Positions 26,736 to 36,142 are shown, counted from the stretch's first letter. The stretch: 64,000 nucleotides of DNA from Alcanivorax jadensis T9 (GCF_000756655.1 NZ_ARXU01000004.1:1-64000); one strand, 5' to 3'. Notes: generated by a model not told the origin, from the letters alone. Numbers and translations: made by a program.

Positions 26736-28046
26736 ATGAGCTGGATTTCTGTTTTTTTTACGCGTAAAAAACCGATTGCCAATCGGTGTTTTACGCACTT
26801 GATGCTGCCCATTTTACTGCTGATAGGTCAGACCGCTTTAGTGGAGGATGCGGCGGCAGCCTCGCTGACTCTACAGCAAGCTATTGAGCGCAGCCTCACT
26901 CAGCATCCGCAACTGGAAGCCATGTCATTTCGTGCTGGCGCGTCACAGGCACAAATTAACCAAGCCAAATTAAGAACCGCTACCGAAGTCCAGTTCGAAG
27001 TAGAAGATGCGCTCGGTAGCGGTGTCTACGAAGGGGCTGACAGCGCCCAGGCGACCTTGAGTCTGAGCTGGGCTTTGGAAGGTAAACAGATAGATAGTCG
27101 GGTCGGCGCCGCTGAAGCGCGCCAGTCTCTGGTTACCATCGAGCTTGAGCGCCAGCGATTTGATGTAGGAGCGCGTACCGCACAAGCATTTCTCACTGCG
27201 CTGTCTTACCAGGAACGATTGGCTGTAGCCGAAGGGGCAAGAGACAGTGCGGCCCAATCTCTTGAAGAGATACGTCGCCGTGGTCGGGCAGGGGGGGCAT
27301 CCCGAGTGGATGTCCTGCGTACAGAGGTGGAATTGCGTCGCCGTGAACTTGATGTGGAAGACCTGGAGCATGAGCTGGCGATAGCCCGTCAGCAGCTTGC
27401 AGCGCAATGGGGTAACAGTGATTCAGCGGACTTTGAGCTCCTCGGACAGCTTCAGACAAATCAGACGCTGGTTTCCATGGAGGATCTGAAAGTCAGACTC
27501 AAAGACAGCCCTAGAGTCAAAATCTTCCTAACCCGAGCCAGGGTGAATGAATCGGAGATGGCGATAGCCAAGTCTGATGCGCTTGCAAGTTGGCGCTTTT
27601 CTGCGGGTGTCCGTCGCTATGAGGCGACAGATGATTTTGGCGTAGTGGCCGGTGTTGCGATTCCTCTGGGTAAAAATCGGCGCAATGAAGTAAGGGTCAG
27701 CGAATTGCAGGCTAAACGATCAGTCAATCAAGCCATGGCGATCAGCGAGGAATCGCGTTTAAAAGCCAGGCTGTTTGAGTTGTATCAAGCCTTACAGCAC
27801 AGCCGGCATCAGACCAGCACCTTGCATGAAGAAATTATTCCTCGGCTACAGAAGGCGGTGGCTGAGGCAAATAAAGCATATTCGGTCGGCCGTTTTACTT
27901 ATCTGGAATGGCAATCCGTTAAACAGGAATTGCTGGATGCTCGATTGGCGTTGATCAGTGCGCAGTTGAGCTCCCACGTTAATCTCACAGAAATTGAACG
28001 TCTCACCGGAATATCTCTCTCTGCAAACAGTAAGGAGAAAAATTAA
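26736..28046 (+). CDS. czcC: TolC-family outer-membrane factor (CzcC-like)
   Basis: I took the ATG at 26736 (MSWISVFFTRKKP), giving 436 residues with a long signal region ending near AAAAS. The OEP domain starts LTLQQAIERSLTQHPQLEAM and has long Ala/Glu/Arg helices. The second repeat begins near MEDLKVRLKDSPRVKI. It should form the outer-membrane duct for the downstream adaptor and pump. Its TAA overlaps the adaptor ATG (TAATG), so translation is coupled. An earlier in-frame start at 26679 would lie inside the peptidase gene and is less likely. Confidence 0.88.
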   Translation: MSWISVFFTRKKPIANRCFTHLMLPILLLIGQTALVEDAAAASLTLQQAIERSLTQHPQLEAMSFRAGASQAQINQAKLRTATEVQFEVEDALGSGVYEGADSAQATLSLSWALEGKQIDSRVGAAEARQSLVTIELERQRFDVGARTAQAFLTALSYQERLAVAEGARDSAAQSLEEIRRRGRAGGASRVDVLRTEVELRRRELDVEDLEHELAIARQQLAAQWGNSDSADFELLGQLQTNQTLVSMEDLKVRLKDSPRVKIFLTRARVNESEMAIAKSDALASWRFSAGVRRYEATDDFGVVAGVAIPLGKNRRNEVRVSELQAKRSVNQAMAISEESRLKARLFELYQALQHSRHQTSTLHEEIIPRLQKAVAEANKAYSVGRFTYLEWQSVKQELLDARLALISAQLSSHVNLTEIERLTGISLSANSKEKN

Positions 28047-29278
28047 TGAAAGTAGCAATAAAAAATATTGGTCTGCTGTTAGTGGTTTGTCTATTGGCGA
28101 TTCTCCCTACTGTTGGTATTGCTGCTGGTGCTGTTGAAAATAAAGAGGCCGAGCCTGATAAGGGACCCAATAACGGTCTGATGCTTCGCGAAGGAAATTT
28201 TGTGGTGGAGCTGGCTATCTTTGAGACCGGAGTGCCGCCAGAGTATCGCGCCTGGATAACTGACGATGGTAAGGCAGTGGATCCGGAAGTAGTGGAACTT
28301 GAGGTTGTGCTGACACGGCTTGGCGGCGTGCGTGATGAAATCGGTTTTACTGTTCAGGAGTCGTTTTTGCGCGGAGATATGGAAATATATGAGCCTCATT
28401 CATTCAAGGTGACGGTAACCGCGCAATATCAGGGGAAGAACTACCAATGGCAGTATGACAGTTTTGAAGGCCGCACAACCATCGATCAAGAAGTCGCTGA
28501 CTCCATGGGTGTTGTCACGGAGGTCGCTGGTCCCGCTCTCTTGCATGAGACTATTTCTGCCTACGGAAAGCTGAAGCTTCCTCCTTCTGGAAAGCGAGAG
28601 CTGCGAGCTCGTTTTAAAGGACAGATTGTCCGTGTGCACAAAAAACTTGGTGATACGGTTTCCCGTGGAGATATTCTTTTTACTATCGAAAGTAACGATA
28701 GCCTACGGTCTTACTCATTGCGTGCCCCTATGCCCGGTGTGATCGCTTTTATGGATGGGGGGGCTGGTGAGGCGACCGGAGAACGTATCTTGGCCGTCAT
28801 AGTAGATATCGAGCAAACCCAGGCAGAAGTCGCGGTCTATCCTCTTGACCGCCAGCGGGTAAAAGAGGGTAACCGGGTCATGTTGAAGCAGGCAGGTGGC
28901 AAGACGCCGGTGTCTGGCGAGGTGATCTTTATTGAACCTATGGCTGTCTCAGGCCAGTCCCAGAACGTGCTAATAAAACTAGACAAGCTTCCTTTAGGCT
29001 GGAAGCCGGGGCAATTTGTGGCTGCTGAAATCGAAGTGGCTAAGCATCCGGTCGACCTTGCTGTGAAATGTATTGGGTTGCAGGGATTCAGGGATTTTAC
29101 CGTAGTGTTTGCCAAGGTAGGGCAGCAGTATGAGGTGCGCATGCTGGAGCTGGGTCGCCAGGATAAAGAGTGGGTGGAGGTGCTCGGTGGTTTGAAGCCC
29201 GGCACCGAATATGTCAGTGAGAACAGCTTCCTTCTCAAGGCCGATGTCGAAAAGTCCGGCGCTTCCCACGATCACTAA
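28046..29278 (+). CDS. czcB: HME-RND periplasmic adaptor (CzcB-like)
   Basis: A 410-residue periplasmic adaptor with a signal/anchor (about 5-26). The extra N-terminal domain typical of CzcB-branch proteins follows: GPNNGLMLREGNFVVELAIFETGVPPEYR, with EVVLTRLGG at the end. Next are the barrel-sandwich region (GQIVRVHKKLGDTVSRGDILFTIES), beta-barrel and C-terminal parts. It lacks the CusB Met motif and CusF domains, and ends GASHDH. This points to divalent metals (Co, Zn, Cd, Ni) rather than Cu(I). It is 12 bp from czcA. Confidence 0.9.
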   Translation: MKVAIKNIGLLLVVCLLAILPTVGIAAGAVENKEAEPDKGPNNGLMLREGNFVVELAIFETGVPPEYRAWITDDGKAVDPEVVELEVVLTRLGGVRDEIGFTVQESFLRGDMEIYEPHSFKVTVTAQYQGKNYQWQYDSFEGRTTIDQEVADSMGVVTEVAGPALLHETISAYGKLKLPPSGKRELRARFKGQIVRVHKKLGDTVSRGDILFTIESNDSLRSYSLRAPMPGVIAFMDGGAGEATGERILAVIVDIEQTQAEVAVYPLDRQRVKEGNRVMLKQAGGKTPVSGEVIFIEPMAVSGQSQNVLIKLDKLPLGWKPGQFVAAEIEVAKHPVDLAVKCIGLQGFRDFTVVFAKVGQQYEVRMLELGRQDKEWVEVLGGLKPGTEYVSENSFLLKADVEKSGASHDH

Positions 29279-29290
29279 AGGCCTGTAGAT

Positions 29291-32200
29291 ATGCTAGAAA
29301 TCATAATTCAACACGCCATCCAGCGCCGCCGTTTGGTGCTGGTGGTTGTCGCTCTTCTGTCTTTTCTTGGATTGTGGAATTTCAGTCGCTTGCCGATTGA
29401 CGCGGTGCCGGATATCACAAATGTCCAGGTGATGATCAATACTGAGGCGCCGGGATATACCCCGTTGGAAGTTGAGCAGCGGGTTACCTATCCGATTGAA
29501 ACCACGTTGGCTGGCCTACCTGGGCTCGAATATACCCGCTCGGTCTCCCGTTATGGCTTATCTCAAGTAACAGCAATTTTCAGTGACGACACTGACGTCT
29601 ACTTTGCTCGACAACTAGTAAGTGAGCGGTTATCAGGTGCCCGTTCAGATCTGCCTATGGGTTTGCAACCAGAGATGGGGCCAATCGCTACCGGGCTGGG
29701 TGAGATCTTTATGTTTACGGTGGATGCGGAACCCGGTGCCGTTGATGCACAGGGCAATTCCATTACACCCACGGACCTGCGTTCAGTGCATGATTGGATC
29801 ATTCGCCCGCAATTGTTGCGTGTGCCCGGTGTTGTTGAGGTGAACCCCATTGGGGGCTATAAGCGGGAAATTTTGGTGGCTCTTGATCCGGGTAAGTTAC
29901 TTGCAGCCGGTATCAGTCAGCAACAGATCGTAGAGGCTGTGGAGGCCAATAATCAAAATCGTGGTGTGGGATTTGTAGAGCAGAACGGCTCTCAATGGTT
30001 GCTGCGGGTGCCGGGTCAAGTTGTCTCACTTGAGGCTCTTTCCAATACCCTTGTGACGGCAGAGGATGGCAGTCGGTTACGACTTAAGGATGTGGCTACG
30101 GTAGAAGAGGGGCTGGAATTACGTTCGGGAGCGGCAACCCAGAATGGCCGCGAAGTGGTAATGAGTACGGTGTTTATGCTGGTCGGTGAAAACAGCCGAA
30201 CGGTCGCTAGCGCAGTGGGTGAAAAGCTTGAGGAAATCAAGGCTGGCCTACCGGAAGGTATTACCGCCACCGCTGTCTACGACCGCACCGGTCTGGTAGA
30301 AAAAACCCTGGAAACTGTACAAAAAAACCTATTGGAAGGGGCGTTGCTGGTCATCGTTATCCTGTTCCTTTTGCTGGGTAATGTTCGTGCAGCGCTTCTA
30401 ACTGCTGCTGTGATTCCCATCGCCATGTTAATGACCATTACTGGCATGGTACATGCGCGAGTAAGTGCAAATTTGATGAGCCTGGGTGCGCTAGATTTTG
30501 GTTTGCTGGTGGATGGCGCAATCATCATCGTGGAGAATTGCCTGCGCCGACTGAGCCAAGCGAAGGGGGCGGGGTCGTCACCAAGTCAGAAAGAGCGTCT
30601 GGTTATTGTCTTTACGGCAACCAAAGAGGTGATGCGGCCTGCACTGTTTGGTGTCTTTATCATTACCGCCGTCTATCTTCCGATATTTTCCTTGTCCGGC
30701 GTAGAAGGGAAGATGTTTCACCCCATGGCGCTGACAGTGATCATAGCCTTGGCTAGCGCCATGTTGTTGTCAGTAACGTTTGTGCCTGCCTGTGTAGCTT
30801 TGCTTTTTCGCAATGGAGTGGAAGAGAAGGAAAATAGAGCCATGATAGGGTTGCGAAATGGCTACCAACGTCTGGTAAAAAAAGCCGTAGCTCTACGTAT
30901 GGTGGTTGTCTCTTTAGCTGTATTCGTTGTGCTCGTATCAATGTTTATGGCCAGTCGTCTTGGCAGTGAGTTCGTGCCGAATTTGGATGAAGGGGATATT
31001 GCTATGCATGCCCTTCGCATCCCTGGAACCTCCCTTGGTCAGGCAATTTCGATGCAGAGAACGCTGGAAGAAAAAATCCGGAAGATGCCTGAAGTGGAGA
31101 GAGTTTTCGCCAAAATTGGCACAGCCGATGTGGCAACCGATGCCGTTCCACCAAGCGTTGCGGACAACTTCATTATTCTCAAGCCTAGGGATCAGTGGCC
31201 AGATCCAGGGAAATCCAAGGCGCAAGTCGTCGAGGATTTATCTGCCATCGTCGATACTGTTCCGGGTAGTCGTTATGAATTTCTGCAACCGATACAGATG
31301 CGCTTTAACGAGCTGCTGGCCGGTGTTCGCGCGGAGCTGGCTATTAAAGTATTCGGTGATGACTTCAAACAGCTTGAGGCTGTGGGAAAGCAGATTGAAA
31401 GTGTGGTGTCTGAAATAGACGGGGCTGCGGACATTCAGATGGAGCAAGTAACTGGCCTACCTGTTTTGACGATTACACCTAAGGAGTCAGTGTTATCGTC
31501 GTATGGCCTAGATAAGTCAACGCTGCAATCCCAGTTGTCTATAGCATTAGGGGGTGAAGTGGCAGGGCGTTTCTATGAGGGTGATCGTCGAGCCGATATC
31601 GTCGTTCGACTGGCTGAAAAATATCGAACCGACATGGAAGGCTTGGGATATCTTCCTATTCAGGTTCCTGGTTTCGGTTCGATTCCCTTGCGCGAGCTGG
31701 CTAGTATTGACTTGGTTGATGGATTCAACCAAGTAAACCGTGAAAATGGCAAGCGTAGGGTGGTCGTCACCGCTAATGTGCGTGGCCGAGATCTAGGTTC
31801 GTTTGTGGAGGAAATTCGCGAAGCCATCAATGAAACCGTACAGGTGCCGGCAGGTTACTGGGTGGAATACGGCGGCACCTATGAAAAACTGCAATCTGCT
31901 AGTCAGCGACTGACGCTGGTTGTGCCACTGACATTGTTGATGATTGTGGCGCTGCTGTATTTTGCACTGGGTTCTATCAAGGATTCACTCGTGATCTTTA
32001 CTGGTGTGCCGCTAGCGTTGACGGGCGGTGTGCTACTGCTGTTTCTCAGAGATATCCCCTTTTCCATTTCTGCAGCTGTGGGTTTCATCGCGCTCTCGGG
32101 TATTGCCATCCTCAATGGGTTGGTAATGGTGTCGTTTATCCGTGAGTTGATGCATGAAGGTGTAACGCTGGATGACGCGATTATTGAAGGCGCGGTGACC

Positions 32201-32419
32201 AGATTACGGCCAATTATAACCACCGCACTGGTGGCATCATTGGGTTTTGTGCCGATGGCGCTGAATACGGGTATCGGGTCTGAGGTTCAGCGACCACTGG
32301 CGACTGTCGTTATTGGCGGCATTATTTCTTCTACCTTGCTAACGCTATTTGTCCTGCCAGCCCTGTACCGGCTGGTCAATGGGAAGGCAGCGCAGCAAAT
32401 CAACAACAAGGGAGTTTAG
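29291..32419 (+). CDS. czcA: HME-RND metal efflux pump (CzcA-like)
   Basis: A 1042-residue HME-RND transporter (MLEIIIQHAIQRRRLVLV start, first TM directly after). The TM4 motif is LGALDFGLLVDGAIIIVENCLRRL: the D-F-G-LLVDGA-E pattern of the CzcA/NccA/CnrA group, with two conserved acids (D and D) and a Glu used for proton coupling. This differs from the [16 protein letters not shown] of the CusA copy here. It should export Co, Zn, Cd or Ni. Exact metal choice cannot be read from sequence alone. Confidence 0.92.
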   Translation: MLEIIIQHAIQRRRLVLVVVALLSFLGLWNFSRLPIDAVPDITNVQVMINTEAPGYTPLEVEQRVTYPIETTLAGLPGLEYTRSVSRYGLSQVTAIFSDDTDVYFARQLVSERLSGARSDLPMGLQPEMGPIATGLGEIFMFTVDAEPGAVDAQGNSITPTDLRSVHDWIIRPQLLRVPGVVEVNPIGGYKREILVALDPGKLLAAGISQQQIVEAVEANNQNRGVGFVEQNGSQWLLRVPGQVVSLEALSNTLVTAEDGSRLRLKDVATVEEGLELRSGAATQNGREVVMSTVFMLVGENSRTVASAVGEKLEEIKAGLPEGITATAVYDRTGLVEKTLETVQKNLLEGALLVIVILFLLLGNVRAALLTAAVIPIAMLMTITGMVHARVSANLMSLGALDFGLLVDGAIIIVENCLRRLSQAKGAGSSPSQKERLVIVFTATKEVMRPALFGVFIITAVYLPIFSLSGVEGKMFHPMALTVIIALASAMLLSVTFVPACVALLFRNGVEEKENRAMIGLRNGYQRLVKKAVALRMVVVSLAVFVVLVSMFMASRLGSEFVPNLDEGDIAMHALRIPGTSLGQAISMQRTLEEKIRKMPEVERVFAKIGTADVATDAVPPSVADNFIILKPRDQWPDPGKSKAQVVEDLSAIVDTVPGSRYEFLQPIQMRFNELLAGVRAELAIKVFGDDFKQLEAVGKQIESVVSEIDGAADIQMEQVTGLPVLTITPKESVLSSYGLDKSTLQSQLSIALGGEVAGRFYEGDRRADIVVRLAEKYRTDMEGLGYLPIQVPGFGSIPLRELASIDLVDGFNQVNRENGKRRVVVTANVRGRDLGSFVEEIREAINETVQVPAGYWVEYGGTYEKLQSASQRLTLVVPLTLLMIVALLYFALGSIKDSLVIFTGVPLALTGGVLLLFLRDIPFSISAAVGFIALSGIAILNGLVMVSFIRELMHEGVTLDDAIIEGAVTRLRPIITTALVASLGFVPMALNTGIGSEVQRPLATVVIGGIISSTLLTLFVLPALYRLVNGKAAQQINNKGV

Positions 32420-32422
32420 GTT

Positions 32423-33316
32423 GTGAAATTGAAATACTGGATTGGTCTTCTATCCATTTTGGCAAGCAGCATCGCCATGGGGCATGGCATGTCAGCAGAG
32501 GATAAGGCGAGGGCGCTCAATGCCGGTTTCATGGAGTACATTGAGCTTGGAGCGATGCACATGGTCACAGGCTATGACCATTTACTGTTTCTGTTCGGCG
32601 TGGTGTTCTTTCTGACCCGCTTCAGTGACATTGTTCGTTTTATAACCGCGTTTACCATTGGCCACTCGATTACTCTGGTGTTTGCCACCCTCTATAGTAT
32701 TCAGGCGAATTACTACCTAGTGGATGCGGTTATCGCTCTGACTATCTGCTATAAGGCGTTTGATAACCTTGGCGGTTTCAAGACTTATCTGAAGATGAAG
32801 TCACCAAACTTAATGTGGATGGTTTTCGCTTTCGGTCTTATTCACGGGTTTGGACTGTCGACGCGATTGCAGCAATTACCTCTGGCAGAAGATGGTTTGG
32901 TTTTTCGCATCCTGGCTTTCAATGTTGGCGTAGAGTTGGGGCAGATTGCTGCGCTGGCCATCATGTTGTTTTTATTGTCTGGTTGGCGCCGCATGGCATC
33001 GTTCAAACGCTTCAGTCAAGCGACCAATGGGCTGCTGATGGTGTTGGGGTTGCTGTTGCTGTTGATGCAGCTGCATGGATATCTACACTCAAGCAATCCT
33101 GATGAATTTCCGCTGAACAAGGATGATCACCAGCATACTCATGAAGACATGGGGGTTGCTAATTCTCCGCTGTCCGGGTACGAGAAGCGCTTTGATTTGG
33201 ATGCAGAGGATAGTGTTAACGGTGAGGTTGAAACAGAGGGTCGTGAGCCGGAGGAGTTGCCAAACAGTGCCTCTAATCCTCACGCCCATGGTGACGGCGA
33301 AGCCCATGTACATTAA
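32423..33316 (+). CDS. HupE/UreJ-like membrane protein with His-rich tail
   Basis: A 297-residue protein from a GTG start 3 bp after czcA. The N-terminal signal (MKLKYWIGLLSILASSIAMGHGM) is followed by the HupE/UreJ_2 domain with about six TM. It contains YIELGAMHMVTGYDHLLFLFGVVFFL and GHSITLVFA, with conserved His and Asp that may coordinate metal. The C-terminal third is soluble and acidic, ending HAHGDGEAHVH. HupE proteins are thought to move Ni or related metals. Close linkage to czcA suggests a helper in divalent-metal resistance, perhaps metal return or buffering; this is inference. Confidence 0.82.
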   Translation: MKLKYWIGLLSILASSIAMGHGMSAEDKARALNAGFMEYIELGAMHMVTGYDHLLFLFGVVFFLTRFSDIVRFITAFTIGHSITLVFATLYSIQANYYLVDAVIALTICYKAFDNLGGFKTYLKMKSPNLMWMVFAFGLIHGFGLSTRLQQLPLAEDGLVFRILAFNVGVELGQIAALAIMLFLLSGWRRMASFKRFSQATNGLLMVLGLLLLLMQLHGYLHSSNPDEFPLNKDDHQHTHEDMGVANSPLSGYEKRFDLDAEDSVNGEVETEGREPEELPNSASNPHAHGDGEAHVH

Positions 33317-33348
33317 TAAATTTGATCTGTTTTTATGAGGAAAATGTT

Positions 33349-33696
33349 ATGAGATGGATGAAAATCTTGATGACGATGATGGCCTTGAGTTTTGCCTCGC
33401 CGGTGTTTTCTCACGGCGGAGGGCATGCCACGGTAACCGCCGATCAGGCGGAGGAAGTAGCCAAGTATGTGGCTGTCGAGCTCACCGAGGAAGATCGGGG
33501 TATGGGATTTGGCAAACTGGACGAAAGCTGGAGAGAGATCCCCGACGAGAGCGTGGGTATCAGTAAATCTGGCCCCGGATATTACATTGTGGCTATGAAT
33601 CATGAAGATGAGGAGCGAACGCTTTATATACTTATGTCCAACACGGGTAACGTGTACGACGTAAACTTCACTGGTGAGTTCAAAGGAATTGATTGA
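33349..33696 (+). CDS. DUF6488 secreted protein
   Basis: A 115-residue protein with a signal peptide (MRWMKILMTMMALSFASPVFS) and a mature start HGGGHATVTADQAEEVA, a candidate amino-terminal metal site with three His. The rest is a small alpha/beta domain (YYIVAMNHEDEERTLYILMS). It matches the DUF6488 family, which occurs next to HME-RND operons. No function is known to me. It follows the HupE-like gene by 32 bp. Confidence 0.75.
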   Translation: MRWMKILMTMMALSFASPVFSHGGGHATVTADQAEEVAKYVAVELTEEDRGMGFGKLDESWREIPDESVGISKSGPGYYIVAMNHEDEERTLYILMSNTGNVYDVNFTGEFKGID

Positions 33697-33726
33697 TATT
33701 AGGCTAGGGAATCAGGAGGAAAAATT

Positions 33727-34077
33727 ATGTCAATGCTAGTCATTAAATACCTAGTATCAGCCGCAATTATAGTCTTGGTTTCCGAGCTAGCTAAGCAGAG
33801 TGATAGGGTGGGGGCGCTATTGGCGTCACTGCCTGTCGTTACACTAATGGTCTTGGTGTGGCTTTATTTTGAGGGCCAACCCACTGCCAAACTGGCCAAT
33901 CATGCTTGGTATACCTTTTGGTATGTGCTCCCAACGCTGCCCATGTTCGCCTTATTCCCAGCAATGCTTGAGCGCTGGGGATTTTGGCTGGCTTTATTAG
34001 TGTCAGCTTTTTTGACCGTATTTTGTTTTGCTCTGCTTGCTTTCTTGGTAAAACGCTGGGGAATTGATCTATGGTGA
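33727..34077 (+). CDS. DUF3147 membrane protein
   Basis: A 116-residue protein with four hydrophobic segments and little else, matching DUF3147. An AGGAGG precedes the ATG at 33727. It closes the czc-like series. Its role is unknown; the position suggests a metal-linked membrane function. The 205 bp after it (34078-34282), up to the end of the convergent integrase gene, shows no further feature. Confidence 0.75.
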   Translation: MSMLVIKYLVSAAIIVLVSELAKQSDRVGALLASLPVVTLMVLVWLYFEGQPTAKLANHAWYTFWYVLPTLPMFALFPAMLERWGFWLALLVSAFLTVFCFALLAFLVKRWGIDLW

Positions 34078-34282
34078 GGAAAGCGACTATTTTGCGGAAA
34101 ATTGCCCAATCCTGTTTAGACTAATGTCGATTGCTGGCTGTCAGAATTCAATAATAGGCGTGTTATTTAGGCGTGGGTCAAATATGTGAGTATATTCTTC
34201 ATAGAAAGAGTAGGTAGCCTGAATGCTTAGTTGAGCTCTAGATGTCACTTGGAGCGAAAACTCCCATTTAACGCATCAGCTA

Positions 34283-35623
34283 TCATCTTGGTTCTGTCAG
34301 ATCCTGGAGCCGGGAGCCCAATTTCTCCCAAGCCTCGCTGCATTCCTTGGTATAGCTATGGCGTTGATAGGTCCTTTTAACCCTATTTTCTTCGGTGTGG
34401 TTCAGGCAGCGTTCTGCGACTTCAGGAAGTACGCCTAGAGCGGTCATCATGGTTGCGCCGGTTCTGCGAAGGTCGTGAGGTGTCCACTTGCCACCGGGTA
34501 AACAAAGAGCTTGCGCGTTGTTAGTGCGATTGCTCATGGTGCCACTATTTGACGGGCGCTGTCGGTCAGAAAGCTGCTTGGTTATGGTTTTTGAGCAGAG
34601 AGGGCCGGTTTCCGCTCTGTTCGGGTAGCACCATGGGGACAGGCCTGTCATTTCCTGCAGCTGTTGGAAGAAACTGACAGAAAAGGCTGACAGGTGTACT
34701 TGATGAGGCTTGCCGTTCTTGCTGTTTTCGGCAGGAATAAGCCAAGTTCTTTGCTCTAGGTCAATATACTCCCAGCGTGCCGCCAGAAGTTCACCAATGC
34801 GGCAACAGGTGGAAAGTGCTATCCAGACAGCCAATTCAGAGGTTTTCAGCAGGTTGGCAGAGGGTAGGGCGTTTGTCAGTTGTCGAATCTCGTCCTCGGA
34901 TAGCACTCGGTCACGTTCAGTCTCCTTACCTCCGATTTTGGCTTTCCGAATACTGCTGCTGGGGTCGAATTCAATGATGTCTCGGTCCACGGCAAAGCGG
35001 AACATCTGTCGCATCAGGCTGAATACGACTTTCACCATGCGGGTGACACCCCGTGCCGCCATGGCATCTGTCACCTGAGTGATGTGCCCTTTACGGATGT
35101 CTGCGACAAAGACTTGGCCAATGAGGGGGAGAACGTCCTTCTCGAACATGCGCCGGACTTCTGTACCCTTGTCTTTCCGGTGTGACACGTCAATTTCCAT
35201 CCATCGCTCAAAGAGCTGGGAAACGGTTTGCCGAGAAGCCAGTGCAGCGGCCTCGGCCTCTTTTTGTGCCGCTTCTTGCTCAAGGCGTGATAGCTCTGCT
35301 TGCCTAGCGGCCTCTCGAGCGGCCCGTTCTGAGTTAAGGTGCTCTCCAATGTTCTTGATGCCTGAGACGTAGAGCCGCGATAACTCGCTGGCTTGGGTGC
35401 GGGCTTGCTTGAGAGTGAGCCCGGTGGTGCCAGTGCGTGAGTAAACTCCAAGCGGGTGAAACTGGCGTTTACCTGTCTGGTCACTGTAACGGAAGTAGAA
35501 GAGATGCTTCCCGTTTGGCTGAAGTCTGACCATGAATCGACCATGCCCACGTGGGCCGTCTTCGGTTAGCCAGGCATCTTTGGGGTCTTTTGGAGTGAGG
35601 TGTCTATCTGTGATGATGCCCAT
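34283..35623 (-). CDS. int: P4-type tyrosine integrase of the element
   Basis: A 446-residue integrase with a DUF4102 N-terminal arm-binding domain (RFMVRLQPNGKHLFYFRYSDQTGKRQFHPLG), a coiled-coil rich segment (about 100-130), a core-binding SAM-like domain and a catalytic domain. Active residues are visible: R275 (CCRIGELLAARW), H383 and R386 (HDLRR), H409 and probable nucleophile Y419 (VKRTYQRHSY). It recombines attP and attB at the 3' end of a tRNA gene. It reads away from the tRNA-Pro fragment 164 bp upstream, so it sits at the right end of the element. Confidence 0.93.
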   Translation of the reverse strand: MGIITDRHLTPKDPKDAWLTEDGPRGHGRFMVRLQPNGKHLFYFRYSDQTGKRQFHPLGVYSRTGTTGLTLKQARTQASELSRLYVSGIKNIGEHLNSERAAREAARQAELSRLEQEAAQKEAEAAALASRQTVSQLFERWMEIDVSHRKDKGTEVRRMFEKDVLPLIGQVFVADIRKGHITQVTDAMAARGVTRMVKVVFSLMRQMFRFAVDRDIIEFDPSSSIRKAKIGGKETERDRVLSEDEIRQLTNALPSANLLKTSELAVWIALSTCCRIGELLAARWEYIDLEQRTWLIPAENSKNGKPHQVHLSAFSVSFFQQLQEMTGLSPWCYPNRAETGPLCSKTITKQLSDRQRPSNSGTMSNRTNNAQALCLPGGKWTPHDLRRTGATMMTALGVLPEVAERCLNHTEENRVKRTYQRHSYTKECSEAWEKLGSRLQDLTEPR

Positions 35624-35639
35624 GTATGCTCCGAAATCT

Positions 35640-35763
35640 CGTCACCGTTCCGTCACCGTTTCTCAATCGCTTTCGGTGGATTCTAGTGGACGTTGTTGGA
35701 CAATGCAAAGATGTATTTTTAACTAACTTACTGATATTTAATGGTTTATAGATTCTGTTGGAC
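35640..35763. repeat. Candidate integrase arm-type repeats
   Basis: CGTCACCGTT occurs at 35640-35649 and 35651-35660. TGTTGGAC occurs at 35694-35701 and 35756-35763. They lie between the integrase start and the att core, where arm-type sites are expected. Confidence 0.45.
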
Positions 35764-35787
35764 GGCGACGGACAAGCTGTAACCTTT

Positions 35788-35832
35788 ATGGGGTGCAAGG
35801 GGTAGGAGGTTCGAATCCTCCCGTCCCGACCA
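35788..35832 (+). other. Attachment-site core: 3' part of tRNA-Pro(GGG)
   Basis: The 45 bp read as the tRNA from anticodon loop ATGGGGT (anticodon GGG) through stem GCAAG, T-arm GGAGG-TTCGAAT-CCTCC, acceptor strand CGTCCCG, discriminator A and CCA. The 5' half (acceptor start, D-arm) is missing to the left. A native-looking terminator follows directly. This is the right junction of the element; the complete tRNA-Pro gene is expected at the left junction outside the window. Confidence 0.9.
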
Positions 35833-35842
35833 ATCGAGATAC

Positions 35843-35876
35843 AAAAAAGCCCGGCTGGAAACAGCCGGGCTTTTTT
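35843..35876 (+). terminator. Terminator of the displaced tRNA-Pro gene
   Basis: 15-bp perfect arms (35843-35857 and 35862-35876) enclose a GAAA loop and end in six T. It is 10 bp after the CCA of the tRNA fragment, as expected for the original chromosomal tRNA locus. Confidence 0.9.
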
Positions 35877-36104
35877 GTGCCTGAAATCCGGCAGCTCCAC
35901 CAAAGGCTAATCCTGCGCCAGGAACGGAGCGTAGCGAAGTAACGCACGTCGTTCCGTGCGGCCCAAAGGGTGAGCTCAGCGAATAACACCTCTCGAGGTC
36001 CGAAACGCCCACGTTCAAGAAAACCTCACTATTTCACCCGCAAAATCTCAAAATCGGCCGCAAAGGCCCCGGTTTTCGTTAAAAAATGCGCAAGCGAAAG
36101 TCCC

Positions 36105-36129
36105 AGTTGTCACAAAATTTGTGACAACT
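36105..36129. promoter_or_regulatory. 25-bp perfect palindrome
   Basis: Arms of 12 bp (AGTTGTCACAAA and its complement) flank one central A. No reading frame crosses this stretch convincingly. It is a strong candidate binding site for an unidentified regulator. Confidence 0.7.
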
Positions 36130-36142
36130 CAGCGCCTTGCGG

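Noticed and set aside
35788-35832. Functional tRNA gene
   Set aside because: The 5' acceptor strand, D-arm and half the anticodon stem are missing upstream, so it cannot fold as a tRNA; it is an attachment-site remnant.
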